Assembly: GCA_012515885.1 (NCBI GenBank) | Contig: JAAYXN010000068.1 | Span: forward strand, 1 to 16,120 | DNA from: Rhodococcus sp. (in: high G+C Gram-positive bacteria) | Lineage (GTDB): Bacteria; Actinomycetota; Actinomycetes; Mycobacteriales; Mycobacteriaceae | DNA: 16,120 bases | Direction: 5' to 3' | In this document: positions 1 through 7,626 of the stretch, piece by piece | How the letters are laid out: each line of letters opens with the position of its first letter | How positions within the stretch are numbered: position 1 is the stretch's first letter | Made by a program: the position numbers and the translations under genes | The notes under the pieces: generated by a model | The model's input: the letters and a program-made list of their open reading frames with translations, nothing else | Database searches by the model: none | What the model was told of the DNA's origin: nothing

Positions 1-143
1 CGCCCTAACGGATACGACGTCACGGTGTGCCCCAACCGTCCGCGGGGACAATGTGACAACGGTTCGATCCAACGGATACACCGTGACGGTGTGCCCACAA
101 AGGGAGGATGGCGGACGGCAGACGGGGCAGGTTGACGGCCGGG
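1..143. other. Intergenic region at the left edge with repeated operator-like sequence
   Basis: No convincing gene is visible here. The segment lies downstream of the minus-strand MocR gene. It carries two copies of a sequence of about 27 bp, listed separately. A short plus-strand reading from base 1 is open to about 138 but resembles nothing I recognise and could be the tail of a gene outside the window. No T-rich hairpin that would act as a classical terminator for the MocR gene is seen. Confidence 0.4.
7..98. repeat. Pair of about 27-bp direct repeats, 64 bp apart
   Basis: Copy 1 starts at 7 and copy 2 at 71. Both begin AACGGATAC and end ACGGTGTGCCC, with three or four mismatches between. 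Copy 2 holds a perfect odd palindrome at 78-92 (ACACCGT, G, ACGGTGT); in copy 1 the matching left arm is degenerate (5 of 7). The spacing is about six helical turns. This could be a paired operator, a hairpin downstream of the MocR gene, or the edge of a longer repeat cut by the window. Function is unknown. Confidence 0.6.
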
Positions 144-1547
144 CTAGCGCAGAACTTCCGCAAGAATGTTCGCGGCCTCGACATAACGCGTATGTGGGGT
201 AGCTGCGAAACTCATGCGGATGAACTGGTCATACGGTTCGGTTGGGAACCATTCGCTACCGGGAGAAATGGCCAGGCCCAGCGTCAATGCGCGCTCAGCA
301 ACCTCGGCGGCGTGATGTCCTCGGGGCAAACGCACCCACAGGCTGAGTCCTCCGCGCGGCACCTGCGTCACCTCCACCTCGGGAACAGCACGCGTCAACT
401 GGGCTCGCAATTCATCACGACGGGTACGCAATTCGCGGCGTAGCGCAGCGCGGTGCCGGTTCCAACCGGGATGGGCAAGCACATCGACAGCGACCTGCTG
501 GGTAAATGGTGGAACGAAAAGTTCACTGACCCAACGGCTGGACCGGATACGCCGCAACGCCGGACCTCGCGCCACCAGACCTGCCACACGAATTGCCGGT
601 GACAAGCTCTTAGTCAGCGAACGGATATAGACCACGTGCCCGTTCTCATCCGCGGCCGCGATCGGCGGCAAGGGTTCGGCATCGTAGTACAGATCGCGAG
701 CCCAATCGTCCTCGACGAGAAATGCTTTGCGAGCTGCGAGAACCTGCATCACTTCGGCCCGCACGTGCGGGGACCACACATCCCCGGTGGGGTTGGCGTA
801 GGTCGGTTGCGCATAGAAAACGCGTGATCCATGCGCGGCGAGCGCGGCATCCAGATCGGCCGGATCGATGCCGTCTTTCGTTCGCGCGATCGGGATCATC
901 CGCAGGCCATGCGCTTTCGCGGCGGCCATCGCGCCCCAATATGTCGGGGACTCGACGATGATCGCCTCCCCCGGTGCCGCTAACGCACGCAGCGACGCTG
1001 ACAGCGCGGACTGGCCGCCCGAGGTGACAATGACATCGGATTCATCGATCCCGCTACCGCCGGTGCGTTGACCGTCAAGATCGCGGGCAAACCATGCCCG
1101 GAGCTGCGGCAGCCCTGAAGCAGGTGCGGCGCTCATCAGGATTTCCGGGTCCCGGGAGACCTTCTGGACGGCAGAGCGCAGTAGCGCCCCGGGTAGCAGT
1201 GACGGCGACGGGTAGCCGGTGTGCAGACCAATCACATCGGGTGCGTGCGTCCGCACCCCGGAGCCTTCGACGTCGAAAACATCGGACCAGCCGAGGGCTG
1301 TGGTTTGCCAGGACACGTCGACGGGGCGCGCTTGCCGGGTTGCTGCGATGAAAGTGCCGACGCCGGGGCGGGTTTCGACGAGTCCATCGGCGACGAGTAA
1401 TTGCAGCGCGGATTGGACGGTGACGGGCCCGACTTGGTACTCGCCCGCCAGTATCCGGGTCGATGGCAGCTTGGCGCCCGCGGGCCGTTCGCGGATCCAC
1501 GCCCGGAGTTCGCCTGCCACTCGTGCCGCACTGCTACCATCGTTCAT
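144..1547 (-). CDS. MocR/GabR-type transcriptional regulator (GntR HTH plus aminotransferase-like domain)
   Basis: A 467-residue PLP-dependent regulator, the normal length for MocR proteins. Residues 1-70 form a GntR winged helix (KLPSTRILA near 27-34; GLVETRPGVGTF at 55-66). Residues 100-467 are a fold-type I aminotransferase domain with YANPTG (249-254), the Asp pair in VEDDW (278-282) and the PLP lysine K313 in RSLTKSLSP. The family binds DNA with the HTH and senses a vitamin B6 form or amino compound through the PLP domain. I chose the ATG at 1547 because the HTH begins just after it and TACTAT lies 8 bases upstream, fitting a leaderless mRNA. In-frame starts at 1583 and 1643 would add unconserved residues and run into the divergent transporter. 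That exporter (EamA) is the likely target. The ligand cannot be read from the sequence. Confidence 0.92.
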   Translation of the reverse strand: MNDGSSAARVAGELRAWIRERPAGAKLPSTRILAGEYQVGPVTVQSALQLLVADGLVETRPGVGTFIAATRQARPVDVSWQTTALGWSDVFDVEGSGVRTHAPDVIGLHTGYPSPSLLPGALLRSAVQKVSRDPEILMSAAPASGLPQLRAWFARDLDGQRTGGSGIDESDVIVTSGGQSALSASLRALAAPGEAIIVESPTYWGAMAAAKAHGLRMIPIARTKDGIDPADLDAALAAHGSRVFYAQPTYANPTGDVWSPHVRAEVMQVLAARKAFLVEDDWARDLYYDAEPLPPIAAADENGHVVYIRSLTKSLSPAIRVAGLVARGPALRRIRSSRWVSELFVPPFTQQVAVDVLAHPGWNRHRAALRRELRTRRDELRAQLTRAVPEVEVTQVPRGGLSLWVRLPRGHHAAEVAERALTLGLAISPGSEWFPTEPYDQFIRMSFAATPHTRYVEAANILAEVLR

Positions 1548-1570
1548 GAGAGACCATAGTACTGCTACTA
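1530..1570. promoter_or_regulatory. Divergent promoter and direct-repeat operator between the MocR and EamA genes
   Basis: Two copies of ACTGCTACYA occur at 1530-1539 and 1561-1570, 31 bp (three helical turns) apart and in the same orientation. They flank both start codons, which overlap within CATG at 1545-1548. Candidate -10 boxes are TACCAT (1535-1540) for the plus gene and TACTAT on the minus strand (1560 to 1555) for the regulator, each 5 to 8 bases before its ATG. Same-orientation repeats a few turns apart are the known operator style of MocR proteins such as GabR. The assignment is therefore reasonable but inferred. Confidence 0.6.
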
Positions 1571-2520
1571 ACTCCAATGCCATTCCGCTATCACCGGCGG
1601 GTTTAGGGTGGGGATTCCTCGGAGTGCTCGCCTTCTCGTTCACCGTCCCCCTGACGCGGGTCGCAACCCAGGGAATGGACGCCTATTTCATCGGTTCCGC
1701 CAGGGCCGTCGTCGCTGCCCTGTGTGCGGGAACTCTGCTGCTGATCGTCCGTGCCCCGCGCCCGCACGGTCGTCAATGGGTGAGTCTGGCTGTCGTGGCC
1801 TGTGGCGTCGTCGCAGGTTTTCCACTGCTCACCTCGGTCGCGTTGGAGTCGGTCTCCGCAGGTCACGCCGCTGTGGTGATGGGCATGTTGCCCGCAGCAA
1901 CAGCGGTGTGCGCGGTCATTCGCAGCGGAGAACGCCCCTCCCCCGTGTTTTGGGTCGCCGCAGCGGCAGGCACGCTGGCCGTCGCAGTGTTTGTGTCGTT
2001 GCGGACTGGCGGCGTCGAACTCGGTGCCAGCGCCCTTGATGATGTGCGCCTTATCGGTGGGGTCGTGGCGGCCGCTATCGGCTACACCGAGGGCGCTCGC
2101 CTATCGAAGCAGTTGGGGTCGTGGCAGACGATCTGTTGGGCTCTCGTCGTCGCGTTTCCCGCGATGGCGCTACTGACGGCGCTGCGCCCGTGGCCGAGCG
2201 TCGACACGACCGGGGCGCAGTGGGCGAGTTTGCTTTATCTATCCCTGGTCAGCATGTTTCTGGGCTTCTTTGCCTGGTATCGGGGCCTGGCGATCGGCCC
2301 TGTCGCAGGCGTCAGCCAAATCCAACTGGTGCAGCCGGTCCTGTCGATCGCGTGGGCGGCAGCGCTACTCAGGGAACCGCTGACGCTGCCACTGATACTT
2401 GGCGCCCTCGCCGTCATTGTCTGCGCCGCTGTCGCGGTGACAGCTCGGGTCCAGGCAGTTCCGCCGCCTGAGCCTCGGACGGTCAGGCCGCGTCGGCTGC
2501 ATGCAGCGGATTCGGCCTGA
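1546..2520 (+). CDS. DMT-superfamily EamA transporter (RhaT/YdcZ-like exporter)
   Basis: A 324-residue inner-membrane protein with about ten hydrophobic segments arranged as two EamA repeats. The first starts at GLGWGFLGVLAFSFTVPLTR and the second after the ALDDVRLIGGVVAAAIGYTEG stretch. Family members are drug/metabolite transporters, often exporters of amino acids, their analogues or vitamins. An open frame extends upstream to 1219, but that part lies inside the MocR HTH coding region and is not transporter-like. The ATG at 1546, just before the first membrane segment, is preferred. It diverges from the MocR gene with overlapping start codons, which suggests it is the regulated target. The C-terminal tail is basic and rich in Pro and Arg. 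The substrate is unknown. Confidence 0.9.
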   Translation: MRDHSTATNSNAIPLSPAGLGWGFLGVLAFSFTVPLTRVATQGMDAYFIGSARAVVAALCAGTLLLIVRAPRPHGRQWVSLAVVACGVVAGFPLLTSVALESVSAGHAAVVMGMLPAATAVCAVIRSGERPSPVFWVAAAAGTLAVAVFVSLRTGGVELGASALDDVRLIGGVVAAAIGYTEGARLSKQLGSWQTICWALVVAFPAMALLTALRPWPSVDTTGAQWASLLYLSLVSMFLGFFAWYRGLAIGPVAGVSQIQLVQPVLSIAWAAALLREPLTLPLILGALAVIVCAAVAVTARVQAVPPPEPRTVRPRRLHAADSA

Positions 2521-2543
2521 CGGCAAGCGTCAGCGCTTGTCGT
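2520..2543. terminator. Hairpin spanning the convergent stop codons of the EamA and glfT2 genes
   Basis: A 10-bp stem (ACGGCAAGCG and CGCTTGTCGT, with one G-U pair in plus-strand RNA) encloses a TCAG loop. It starts at the last base of the EamA stop and covers the glfT2 stop. There is no U tract, so termination is plausible but weakly supported. It is the only structure in the 9-bp gap. Confidence 0.4.
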
Positions 2544-4425
2544 CGTCCAATTCGTACAGACGACTCCAGTTTTCGCGGCTCGTCAGCTCAGGGACGGCGC
2601 GGCGGAACTGCTGCTGCGCTGCATTGCCTTCCGCAGTGAAACGCTTCATCAGCTTGGCTGTGCGCTCAGCAAGTTCCTTGGCCTTCACCCGGTCACGACG
2701 ACGCACCCGCACACCCGTCTGCGCGGCATCGGTGACGACGGCGGTGTCGAACAGGGACACGTGCCACCAGTGGGCTTCTGCCGCGGGGATGCTCGCGATT
2801 TCGTGGCGGGTACGGCCGGTCCACTGGTTAAGGACTCGCTTGGCGAGTACCAGGTCGAGACGGTCTTTGCGCGGCTGGAAGCCTGCCTGACGAACCACCA
2901 TCGCGGCGTCGTCAATGCCCGGGATATCGGAGGCGGGGTGGTTGATGGTTTCCGGGAAGTTCTTGCGTTCTTCACGGATGGCTTTCAACACGGCTTGGCC
3001 GCCGTCGCGGAGGATGTCGGGGCCAGCAAGGAAGTCTTCGATGCCGCGGATCATGGTGTACGCCAAGCCGTACTGCATCGATACGAGGTATTGGGTGATC
3101 TCGCGGGTCATCAGCTTGGCCAGCGACTTGGTGTCGAAGTCGCTGTGCAGCGCCGCGGTGATCAGTGAGTTGCGAATCGAGAAGTACTTGGCCCAGTCGT
3201 CGCGGTCCTTCCAGTGGAAGTCCGCATGCCACACGCCCGCGTTAGGCAGGGTCGCGGTGACGAAGCCCGCTGCGCGGGAACGAATGCCGTATTCGATGTC
3301 GTCCCACTGGAAGAACATCGGCAGCGGCAGACCGATCTCGGCGATCGCCTCAGCGGGGATCAGGCAGGACCACCACGCGTTGTAGCCAGCATCAACGCGC
3401 TTGTCCTGACGCTTTTTGAGCATGTTCGCGTTGTGTCGCGATCCTGCAGCCCAACGACCGGCTTTGAGCTTGCTCAGGTCCGCTTCCTCGGCGCCAACGT
3501 GCAGGCGGTCGGGGTTCATCAGGTACAGCATTTGGGCGCCGACGAGCATCGGCTCCTTCGTCACGTTCGCGAACGCGTTCATCCGCAGGATCGACTCCGG
3601 TTCACACAGGATGTCGTCGTCCATCAAGATGACGTTGGCGTGGTCGTCGGCTGCGGAAATCTCGAACAGGCCGCGGGTAAATCCGCCGGCGCCTCCAAGA
3701 TTGGCTTGACGCAGGTAGTGCAGCTTCGAGCCGAGGTCAGCGGCGACACGGGAGAACAGCGGACGGTCACTGACGTGGTCGTTGCCCTGGTCGACGACGT
3801 AGACGGCGTCGACGGTTTTACTGAGTTCGGTGTCGTCGGCGATGGCGGCGAGAGTGGCGGCGCAGTCGTCGGCGCGGTTGAACGTGCAGATCGCGATGGC
3901 GACGGGGCGGATCTGCTGCGGCGCGGGCACTGTCCATTCGAGGTCAGCGACCGTCAATGCACCGTCGATGGCCGTGAATTCGACCCACAGCGAACCGCCG
4001 TCGAGGAACGAATCCAAGCGGGTCGTCAGTGAGCACGTGCCTTCGCCGTCGATGTCGAGGGTCTGCACGGCGCGGGTATTTCCGCCGGAGTCCGAAGCGA
4101 CGAGGCGAGCGCGGGCCCGTCCTGCCGCCCGATAGCTGCACGAGACCTTAACTTCGCTCACCGTTGTCCAGCGCTGGAAATAGCTGGCCGCAAAACGCCC
4201 AAAATACGTATCGGTATCGACTACCGCGCCTTTTTCCAAATGAACGGAGAAACGTTCACGATGGGCACGCCCACTAACAATTCGGGCATACATCCCATCC
4301 GAGACGCGGGCGGTAGGACCGGTGAATACTCCGCGCGCTACCCGAAGCGCCAAAGGCGGCAGAGATGCTGCAGAAATATCCACTACATCCTCGTTTTCGG
4401 GCAGGCCAACGGCCGATTCGGTCAT
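2530..4425 (-). CDS. glfT2: Galactofuranosyltransferase GlfT2-like (arabinogalactan galactan polymerase)
   Basis: A 631-residue protein, close to the 637 of Mycobacterium tuberculosis GlfT2. In that family it polymerises the galactan of arabinogalactan from UDP-galactofuranose at the inner membrane face, with alternating beta-1,5 and beta-1,6 links. Residues 1-170 form an N-terminal beta-rich region. A GT-A domain follows, with ICTFNRADD (179-187), NLGGAGGFTRG (242-252), metal-binding MDDD (268-271), YNAWWSCLIP (348-357), WDD (374-376, the last Asp matching the catalytic base) and VWHADFHWKD (398-407). A helical C-terminal region ends the protein. The ATG at 4425 has a good AGGAG site; the longer frame to a TTG at 4509 has none and overlaps the upstream stop. 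No UDP-galactopyranose mutase gene is adjacent, unlike the mycobacterial arrangement. A related galactofuranosyltransferase cannot be excluded. Confidence 0.88.
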   Translation of the reverse strand: MTESAVGLPENEDVVDISAASLPPLALRVARGVFTGPTARVSDGMYARIVSGRAHRERFSVHLEKGAVVDTDTYFGRFAASYFQRWTTVSEVKVSCSYRAAGRARARLVASDSGGNTRAVQTLDIDGEGTCSLTTRLDSFLDGGSLWVEFTAIDGALTVADLEWTVPAPQQIRPVAIAICTFNRADDCAATLAAIADDTELSKTVDAVYVVDQGNDHVSDRPLFSRVAADLGSKLHYLRQANLGGAGGFTRGLFEISAADDHANVILMDDDILCEPESILRMNAFANVTKEPMLVGAQMLYLMNPDRLHVGAEEADLSKLKAGRWAAGSRHNANMLKKRQDKRVDAGYNAWWSCLIPAEAIAEIGLPLPMFFQWDDIEYGIRSRAAGFVTATLPNAGVWHADFHWKDRDDWAKYFSIRNSLITAALHSDFDTKSLAKLMTREITQYLVSMQYGLAYTMIRGIEDFLAGPDILRDGGQAVLKAIREERKNFPETINHPASDIPGIDDAAMVVRQAGFQPRKDRLDLVLAKRVLNQWTGRTRHEIASIPAAEAHWWHVSLFDTAVVTDAAQTGVRVRRRDRVKAKELAERTAKLMKRFTAEGNAAQQQFRRAVPELTSRENWSRLYELDDDKR

Positions 4426-4505
4426 GACGCTCCTACTGTTTCCCGCACACATCGCATTGGATCGAACACGACGCCGGGGCCGATCCCCATAACGTTCGAA
4501 GCGTA
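4426..4505. other. 80-bp spacer between the GT2 gene and glfT2
   Basis: The spacer holds the glfT2 ribosome site (GTAGGAG on the minus strand, just upstream of 4425) and a small GGGG/CCCC inverted repeat near 4474-4486. Both flanking genes point the same way, so co-transcription is possible. No clear promoter was recognised. Confidence 0.4.
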
Positions 4506-5288
4506 TCAATCGTTGGAGTTTGCACCGGAAGTCGAGTGAGCCGTCGTCAACTTGTGACGCCCTCGCAACCGAAACAGACCCGTACCCATTGACACGACAT
4601 CCGACCGTGAGATCCGTGAATCGTGACTCACATGATCTGCACGCAAATTCACGGGGACTTCCACGGGACGTATACCCCGTTTCTCAACGAGGTATACCAA
4701 CTCTGTTGTGAAAAGGAATCCTGGTTCTTCCAGGTCAGGCGCCACACTGCGGAGTAGTTCGCCGTCGATAATGAAAGTTCCCTGCGGATCGCCGGTGCGC
4801 ATACCGAGAACAGCGCGTCGCAATAAAGCGAACCCTCCCGTGAGGGTCGCCCGCAGGGCTCCGCGGTCTGAATTGGAGTCCGGATGGGCCTTAGAACCGA
4901 TCACGACCGCCGCGTCGGGCAGTGCCTCAGCTTGATCAATATCACCAAAACCGAAAGGCAAATCGTCGGCGGTGAGCAGCACTCGGCGACCCGCGCTGGC
5001 CAGTGATCCGGCGCGCAGCGCGTTGCCCATCCCCTTCTCGCTCTGCAAGAGCGTGAAAGTAACGCCCTGCGCATCCCACTCCTGCGCGATGCGCTGGCAC
5101 TGGGCGAACGTGTCATCAGTAGATCCGTTTTCCACCACGATGATCTCGGTACGGGTGCCGGCCAGGCGGTGCGCCATCTGACGTGCGGTGTCTTCAATAA
5201 CCGAGGACGAATTATGTGCCGGGATGATGACGGACAACTCGACGTTTGCGTCGGTACCGTCGGCGGGGCGGCTGGCTGCACTAGACAT
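4506..5288 (-). CDS. GT2-family glycosyltransferase, dolichyl/polyprenyl-phosphate sugar synthase-like
   Basis: A 260-residue GT-A enzyme of the DPM1/ALG5-like branch of family GT2. Such enzymes usually move a sugar from a nucleotide donor to a polyprenyl phosphate on the cytoplasmic face. Visible motifs are LSVIIPAHNSSSVIEDT at the N-terminus, VVENGSTDDTFAQCQ, GMGNALRAG, and LLTADDLPFG at the expected position of the metal-binding DXD. GTFIIDGELLR and the GFLFTTELVYLVEKRG segment follow, as in DPM1-like proteins. No membrane segment is present, unlike CsbB or GtrB types. I place the start at the ATG at 5288 because TACGAT lies 7 bases upstream (leaderless pattern). Alternative starts at 5297 and 5321 add only 3 or 11 residues. 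It diverges from the YfhO-like gene, suggesting a donor synthase and GT-C pair. The sugar is unknown. Confidence 0.85.
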   Translation of the reverse strand: MSSAASRPADGTDANVELSVIIPAHNSSSVIEDTARQMAHRLAGTRTEIIVVENGSTDDTFAQCQRIAQEWDAQGVTFTLLQSEKGMGNALRAGSLASAGRRVLLTADDLPFGFGDIDQAEALPDAAVVIGSKAHPDSNSDRGALRATLTGGFALLRRAVLGMRTGDPQGTFIIDGELLRSVAPDLEEPGFLFTTELVYLVEKRGIRPVEVPVNLRADHVSHDSRISRSDVVSMGTGLFRLRGRHKLTTAHSTSGANSND

Positions 5289-5339
5289 TCCCCGCATCGT
5301 ATCGGGTGCTGATGGCGTCATCTCGTAGGCTCAGGCATC
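5289..5339. promoter_or_regulatory. Short divergent promoter region between the GT2 and YfhO-like genes
   Basis: Only about 51 bp separate the two starts. On the minus strand TACGAT (5301 to 5296) lies 7 bases before the ATG at 5288. On the plus strand TAGGCT (5326-5331) lies 8 bases before the GTG at 5340. Both fit the actinobacterial leaderless pattern with a TANNNT -10 box. No strong -35 was seen. If right, the two genes share a control region. Confidence 0.45.
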
Positions 5340-7571
5340 GTGGTCTCTCTTAGCGATGCGCCCTCGCCCAAGACAACCGAGAAACCTGCAGGTTCGGGTT
5401 CCTGGCCGGAATGGGCAGTTGCGCTGTGTGTGGCGCTGGCTGCGGCCGTCCTGTCGGCGGTTCCGCGCCTGATCTACGGGACGTTCTATTACGCCGGGGA
5501 CACCCTCGAATCGTTTGTGCCGTCGTGGCATCGCATCGGCACCGAACTGCGTGCCGGCAACTGGCTGATGGTTAATCCCGACGCCTGGATTGGCGGCAAC
5601 TATGCAGGTGAAGCGGCTTACGGGTTGTATAACCCGGTCAACTTGGCGAACTACATTCTCACGTCGCTGATCGAGGACCTCTCGGTGGCGTCGTGGGCTG
5701 TGATGGCACAGTTCTTGGCACTGTTTGCCCTGTCCACGTACCTGCTGTGCCGCGAATACGGTGCACGGCGCATTCCGTCGATCGTGGTCGCGTTGGCGCT
5801 GCCGTACTCGGGTTTCACCCTGTTCTATGAGGCGGGCGGTTGGCCGTCCGGGATGATGGCCGTGGCGTGGGTGACGCTGTTTTGGTGGTCGGCGCTGCGC
5901 CTCTCGCGAGGTCGCGCTAACCCGTTTGTGACGTTCGTCATTGGTGCCCTGACGATCAGCATGGGCAACCCGTATGCGGCGCTCGGCGCGGTGATCGTGC
6001 TGTTCGGTCTCGCTGTCAGCGTGATCATCGACCGCAACTTCCGGCGACTGGCCGTGCTCATCATTACCGGCGCATGCGCGGGAACCGCGGCCGCCCTGAC
6101 CTACCTACCGCTGTTCCTGAGCGTCGACGTCACAACGCGCGCGGGCAGTACCGGGATCAGCAACGACACGTTCTTGCAGCCGCAGATCAGCGCGCTGGGC
6201 GCGATGAGCAGCCCGAGCCATCTGCCAGTCATCATGACGTTCGGCGGCCCCATCGAGGTGCTGCCGTCGCTCTATTTGGCGTGGTTCGTTGTGCCGCTGC
6301 TGCCGTGGCTGCGCTGGGACCGGATCGCCACTATTGTTCGCACGCCGCGGCTGCGCGCTGCCGGTCTGCGTCCGCTGATCAGCCTCGCAGTGATTACCGG
6401 CATCTACTTCCTCTTCACGTTCGGCCCGTCCAACATTGGCATGTTCCGGTGGCCGATTCGGCTCATCGAGTACCTGTACTTGGGCGTGATGGTGGCGTTT
6501 GCCCTCACCCTGTCGATGGGTATCGCGCGCACCGCCGTGCGGGCACGGGCCCTGGCGTCGGGTGCGTTAATCTTCCTTGGGTTCTACTTGGCGTTCTCGG
6601 CGACCCCGCAGTTCACGCTGCGGCATCTGATTTTCGCGGTCACCATCGTCGCGTTGAGCGCCGCGGCATACGTGGCGTGGCAGCGGGCGCGGGACCGCGG
6701 CCTAGCTGTCGTTCTCGTTGCCGGAACCGTCGTCATCACTGCCGGGCAGGTGTATTCGCTGACCCGCGACATCGCACCCGGAGCGATCGCACACCCGGCC
6801 AGCACCACCGTGCTCGCCGACGCGACCGCCAACTATCAGGGGACGGTGCTTCAACTCGCTGACCGCAACCTGACGCCGGACGACCAGATCACGTCCGGAC
6901 AGATCCTGTTCGGCAACGAAATCCTTGCCTCTCCCGTCGAGGCATCGATCAACGCGTACACCGGCATTGGGTTCACGATGTTCCAGGAGGCGCTGTGCCT
7001 GGATTACCGGGCGTCGACGTGCCCGGAACTTTTCGACTACCTGTGGGAGCCAGTCAACGACGACATCGACATCCCGATCATCGACTACCTGCGGGTATCG
7101 ACGCTGATTCTCCAACACGAGCTGCGCCCTGACCTCGCGGACAGTCCTGCACCAGATGGTTGGCGGATCGCGGACCGCGATGACATACGTACGATCTTCG
7201 AGCGCGAACAGTCACTCGCGTTGCCCGGCACCGTCTCCTACGCCTCGCCGGGCGTCGACGTCGTCTCCGCGCAGCGCGACGACAACGGCACCCGCGAAAC
7301 CGTGACCGTTGACGGCACCGGCGGCACGATCTCGTTTGCCCGGCTCGCTTGGCCCGGCTATTTCGCCACCATCGACGGCGAAACCGTCCCCGCTCCCGCA
7401 GGCTGGCATGGGCTGCTGGAAATCACCGTCCCCACTGGCGCCCACGAAGTGGTGATCGATTTCCGTCCACCCAAGCAGCGGCTGTCGATGGCCGCCTTCG
7501 GTGTCGCCACCATCGTCATGATGGCGGTAGGAACCTACAGCGCGATCAGTCGGCGACGAACCGACGCATGA
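5340..7571 (+). CDS. YfhO-like GT-C membrane glycosyltransferase
   Basis: A 743-residue multi-pass membrane protein with about a dozen hydrophobic segments between residues 25 and 480, a large extracytoplasmic C-terminal domain, and a last membrane segment near 717-735. The first outer loop carries YYAGDTLESF with D54, and an acidic residue follows at E91 in NYAGEAAYG; early-loop acids are typical of GT-C catalytic sites. The segment at 670-709, from AWPGYFATIDGE to GAHEVVIDFR, matches the YfhO C-terminal signature (Tyr-Pro-Gly-Trp-like, then Val-Asp-Gly). Bacillus YfhO works with a polyprenyl-phosphate sugar synthase (CsbB) to glycosylate lipoteichoic acid. Here a GT2 gene diverges directly upstream. 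The start is a GTG with a leaderless-type -10 box. The acceptor and sugar are unknown. Confidence 0.8.
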   Translation: MVSLSDAPSPKTTEKPAGSGSWPEWAVALCVALAAAVLSAVPRLIYGTFYYAGDTLESFVPSWHRIGTELRAGNWLMVNPDAWIGGNYAGEAAYGLYNPVNLANYILTSLIEDLSVASWAVMAQFLALFALSTYLLCREYGARRIPSIVVALALPYSGFTLFYEAGGWPSGMMAVAWVTLFWWSALRLSRGRANPFVTFVIGALTISMGNPYAALGAVIVLFGLAVSVIIDRNFRRLAVLIITGACAGTAAALTYLPLFLSVDVTTRAGSTGISNDTFLQPQISALGAMSSPSHLPVIMTFGGPIEVLPSLYLAWFVVPLLPWLRWDRIATIVRTPRLRAAGLRPLISLAVITGIYFLFTFGPSNIGMFRWPIRLIEYLYLGVMVAFALTLSMGIARTAVRARALASGALIFLGFYLAFSATPQFTLRHLIFAVTIVALSAAAYVAWQRARDRGLAVVLVAGTVVITAGQVYSLTRDIAPGAIAHPASTTVLADATANYQGTVLQLADRNLTPDDQITSGQILFGNEILASPVEASINAYTGIGFTMFQEALCLDYRASTCPELFDYLWEPVNDDIDIPIIDYLRVSTLILQHELRPDLADSPAPDGWRIADRDDIRTIFEREQSLALPGTVSYASPGVDVVSAQRDDNGTRETVTVDGTGGTISFARLAWPGYFATIDGETVPAPAGWHGLLEITVPTGAHEVVIDFRPPKQRLSMAAFGVATIVMMAVGTYSAISRRRTDA

Positions 7572-7572
7572 G

Positions 7573-7615
7573 AGCACTGTGGGGCGGACCTGATTCAGGT
7601 CCGCCCCACAGTGTT
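7573..7615. terminator. Strong bidirectional hairpin between convergent genes
   Basis: Arms 7575-7593 and 7595-7613 are perfect reverse complements (19 bp) around a single T; pairing extends to 7573-7615 with a G-U. It begins 4 bases after the YfhO-like stop and ends 12 bases before the stop of the opposing dehydrogenase gene. There is no long U tract on either side, which is common for actinobacterial terminators. It is very likely a shared terminator. Confidence 0.88.
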
Positions 7616-7626
7616 AGCGCAAGTTT

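Noticed and set aside
7..98. CRISPR array
   Set aside because: Only two imperfect repeats, no third copy, and no cas genes in the window.
1219..1545. N-terminal extension of the EamA transporter frame
   Set aside because: It lies over the MocR helix-turn-helix coding region, has no membrane segments and no transporter similarity. The ATG at 1546 starts the conserved part.
3214..4032. Plus-strand open frame of 272 codons inside glfT2
   Set aside because: It is antisense to a strongly recognised glycosyltransferase domain and its translation shows no domain, a usual result of GC-rich codon bias.
6074..6862. Plus-strand open frame of 262 codons inside the YfhO-like gene
   Set aside because: An Arg/His-rich translation in another frame of a clear membrane protein; no motif and no ribosome site.
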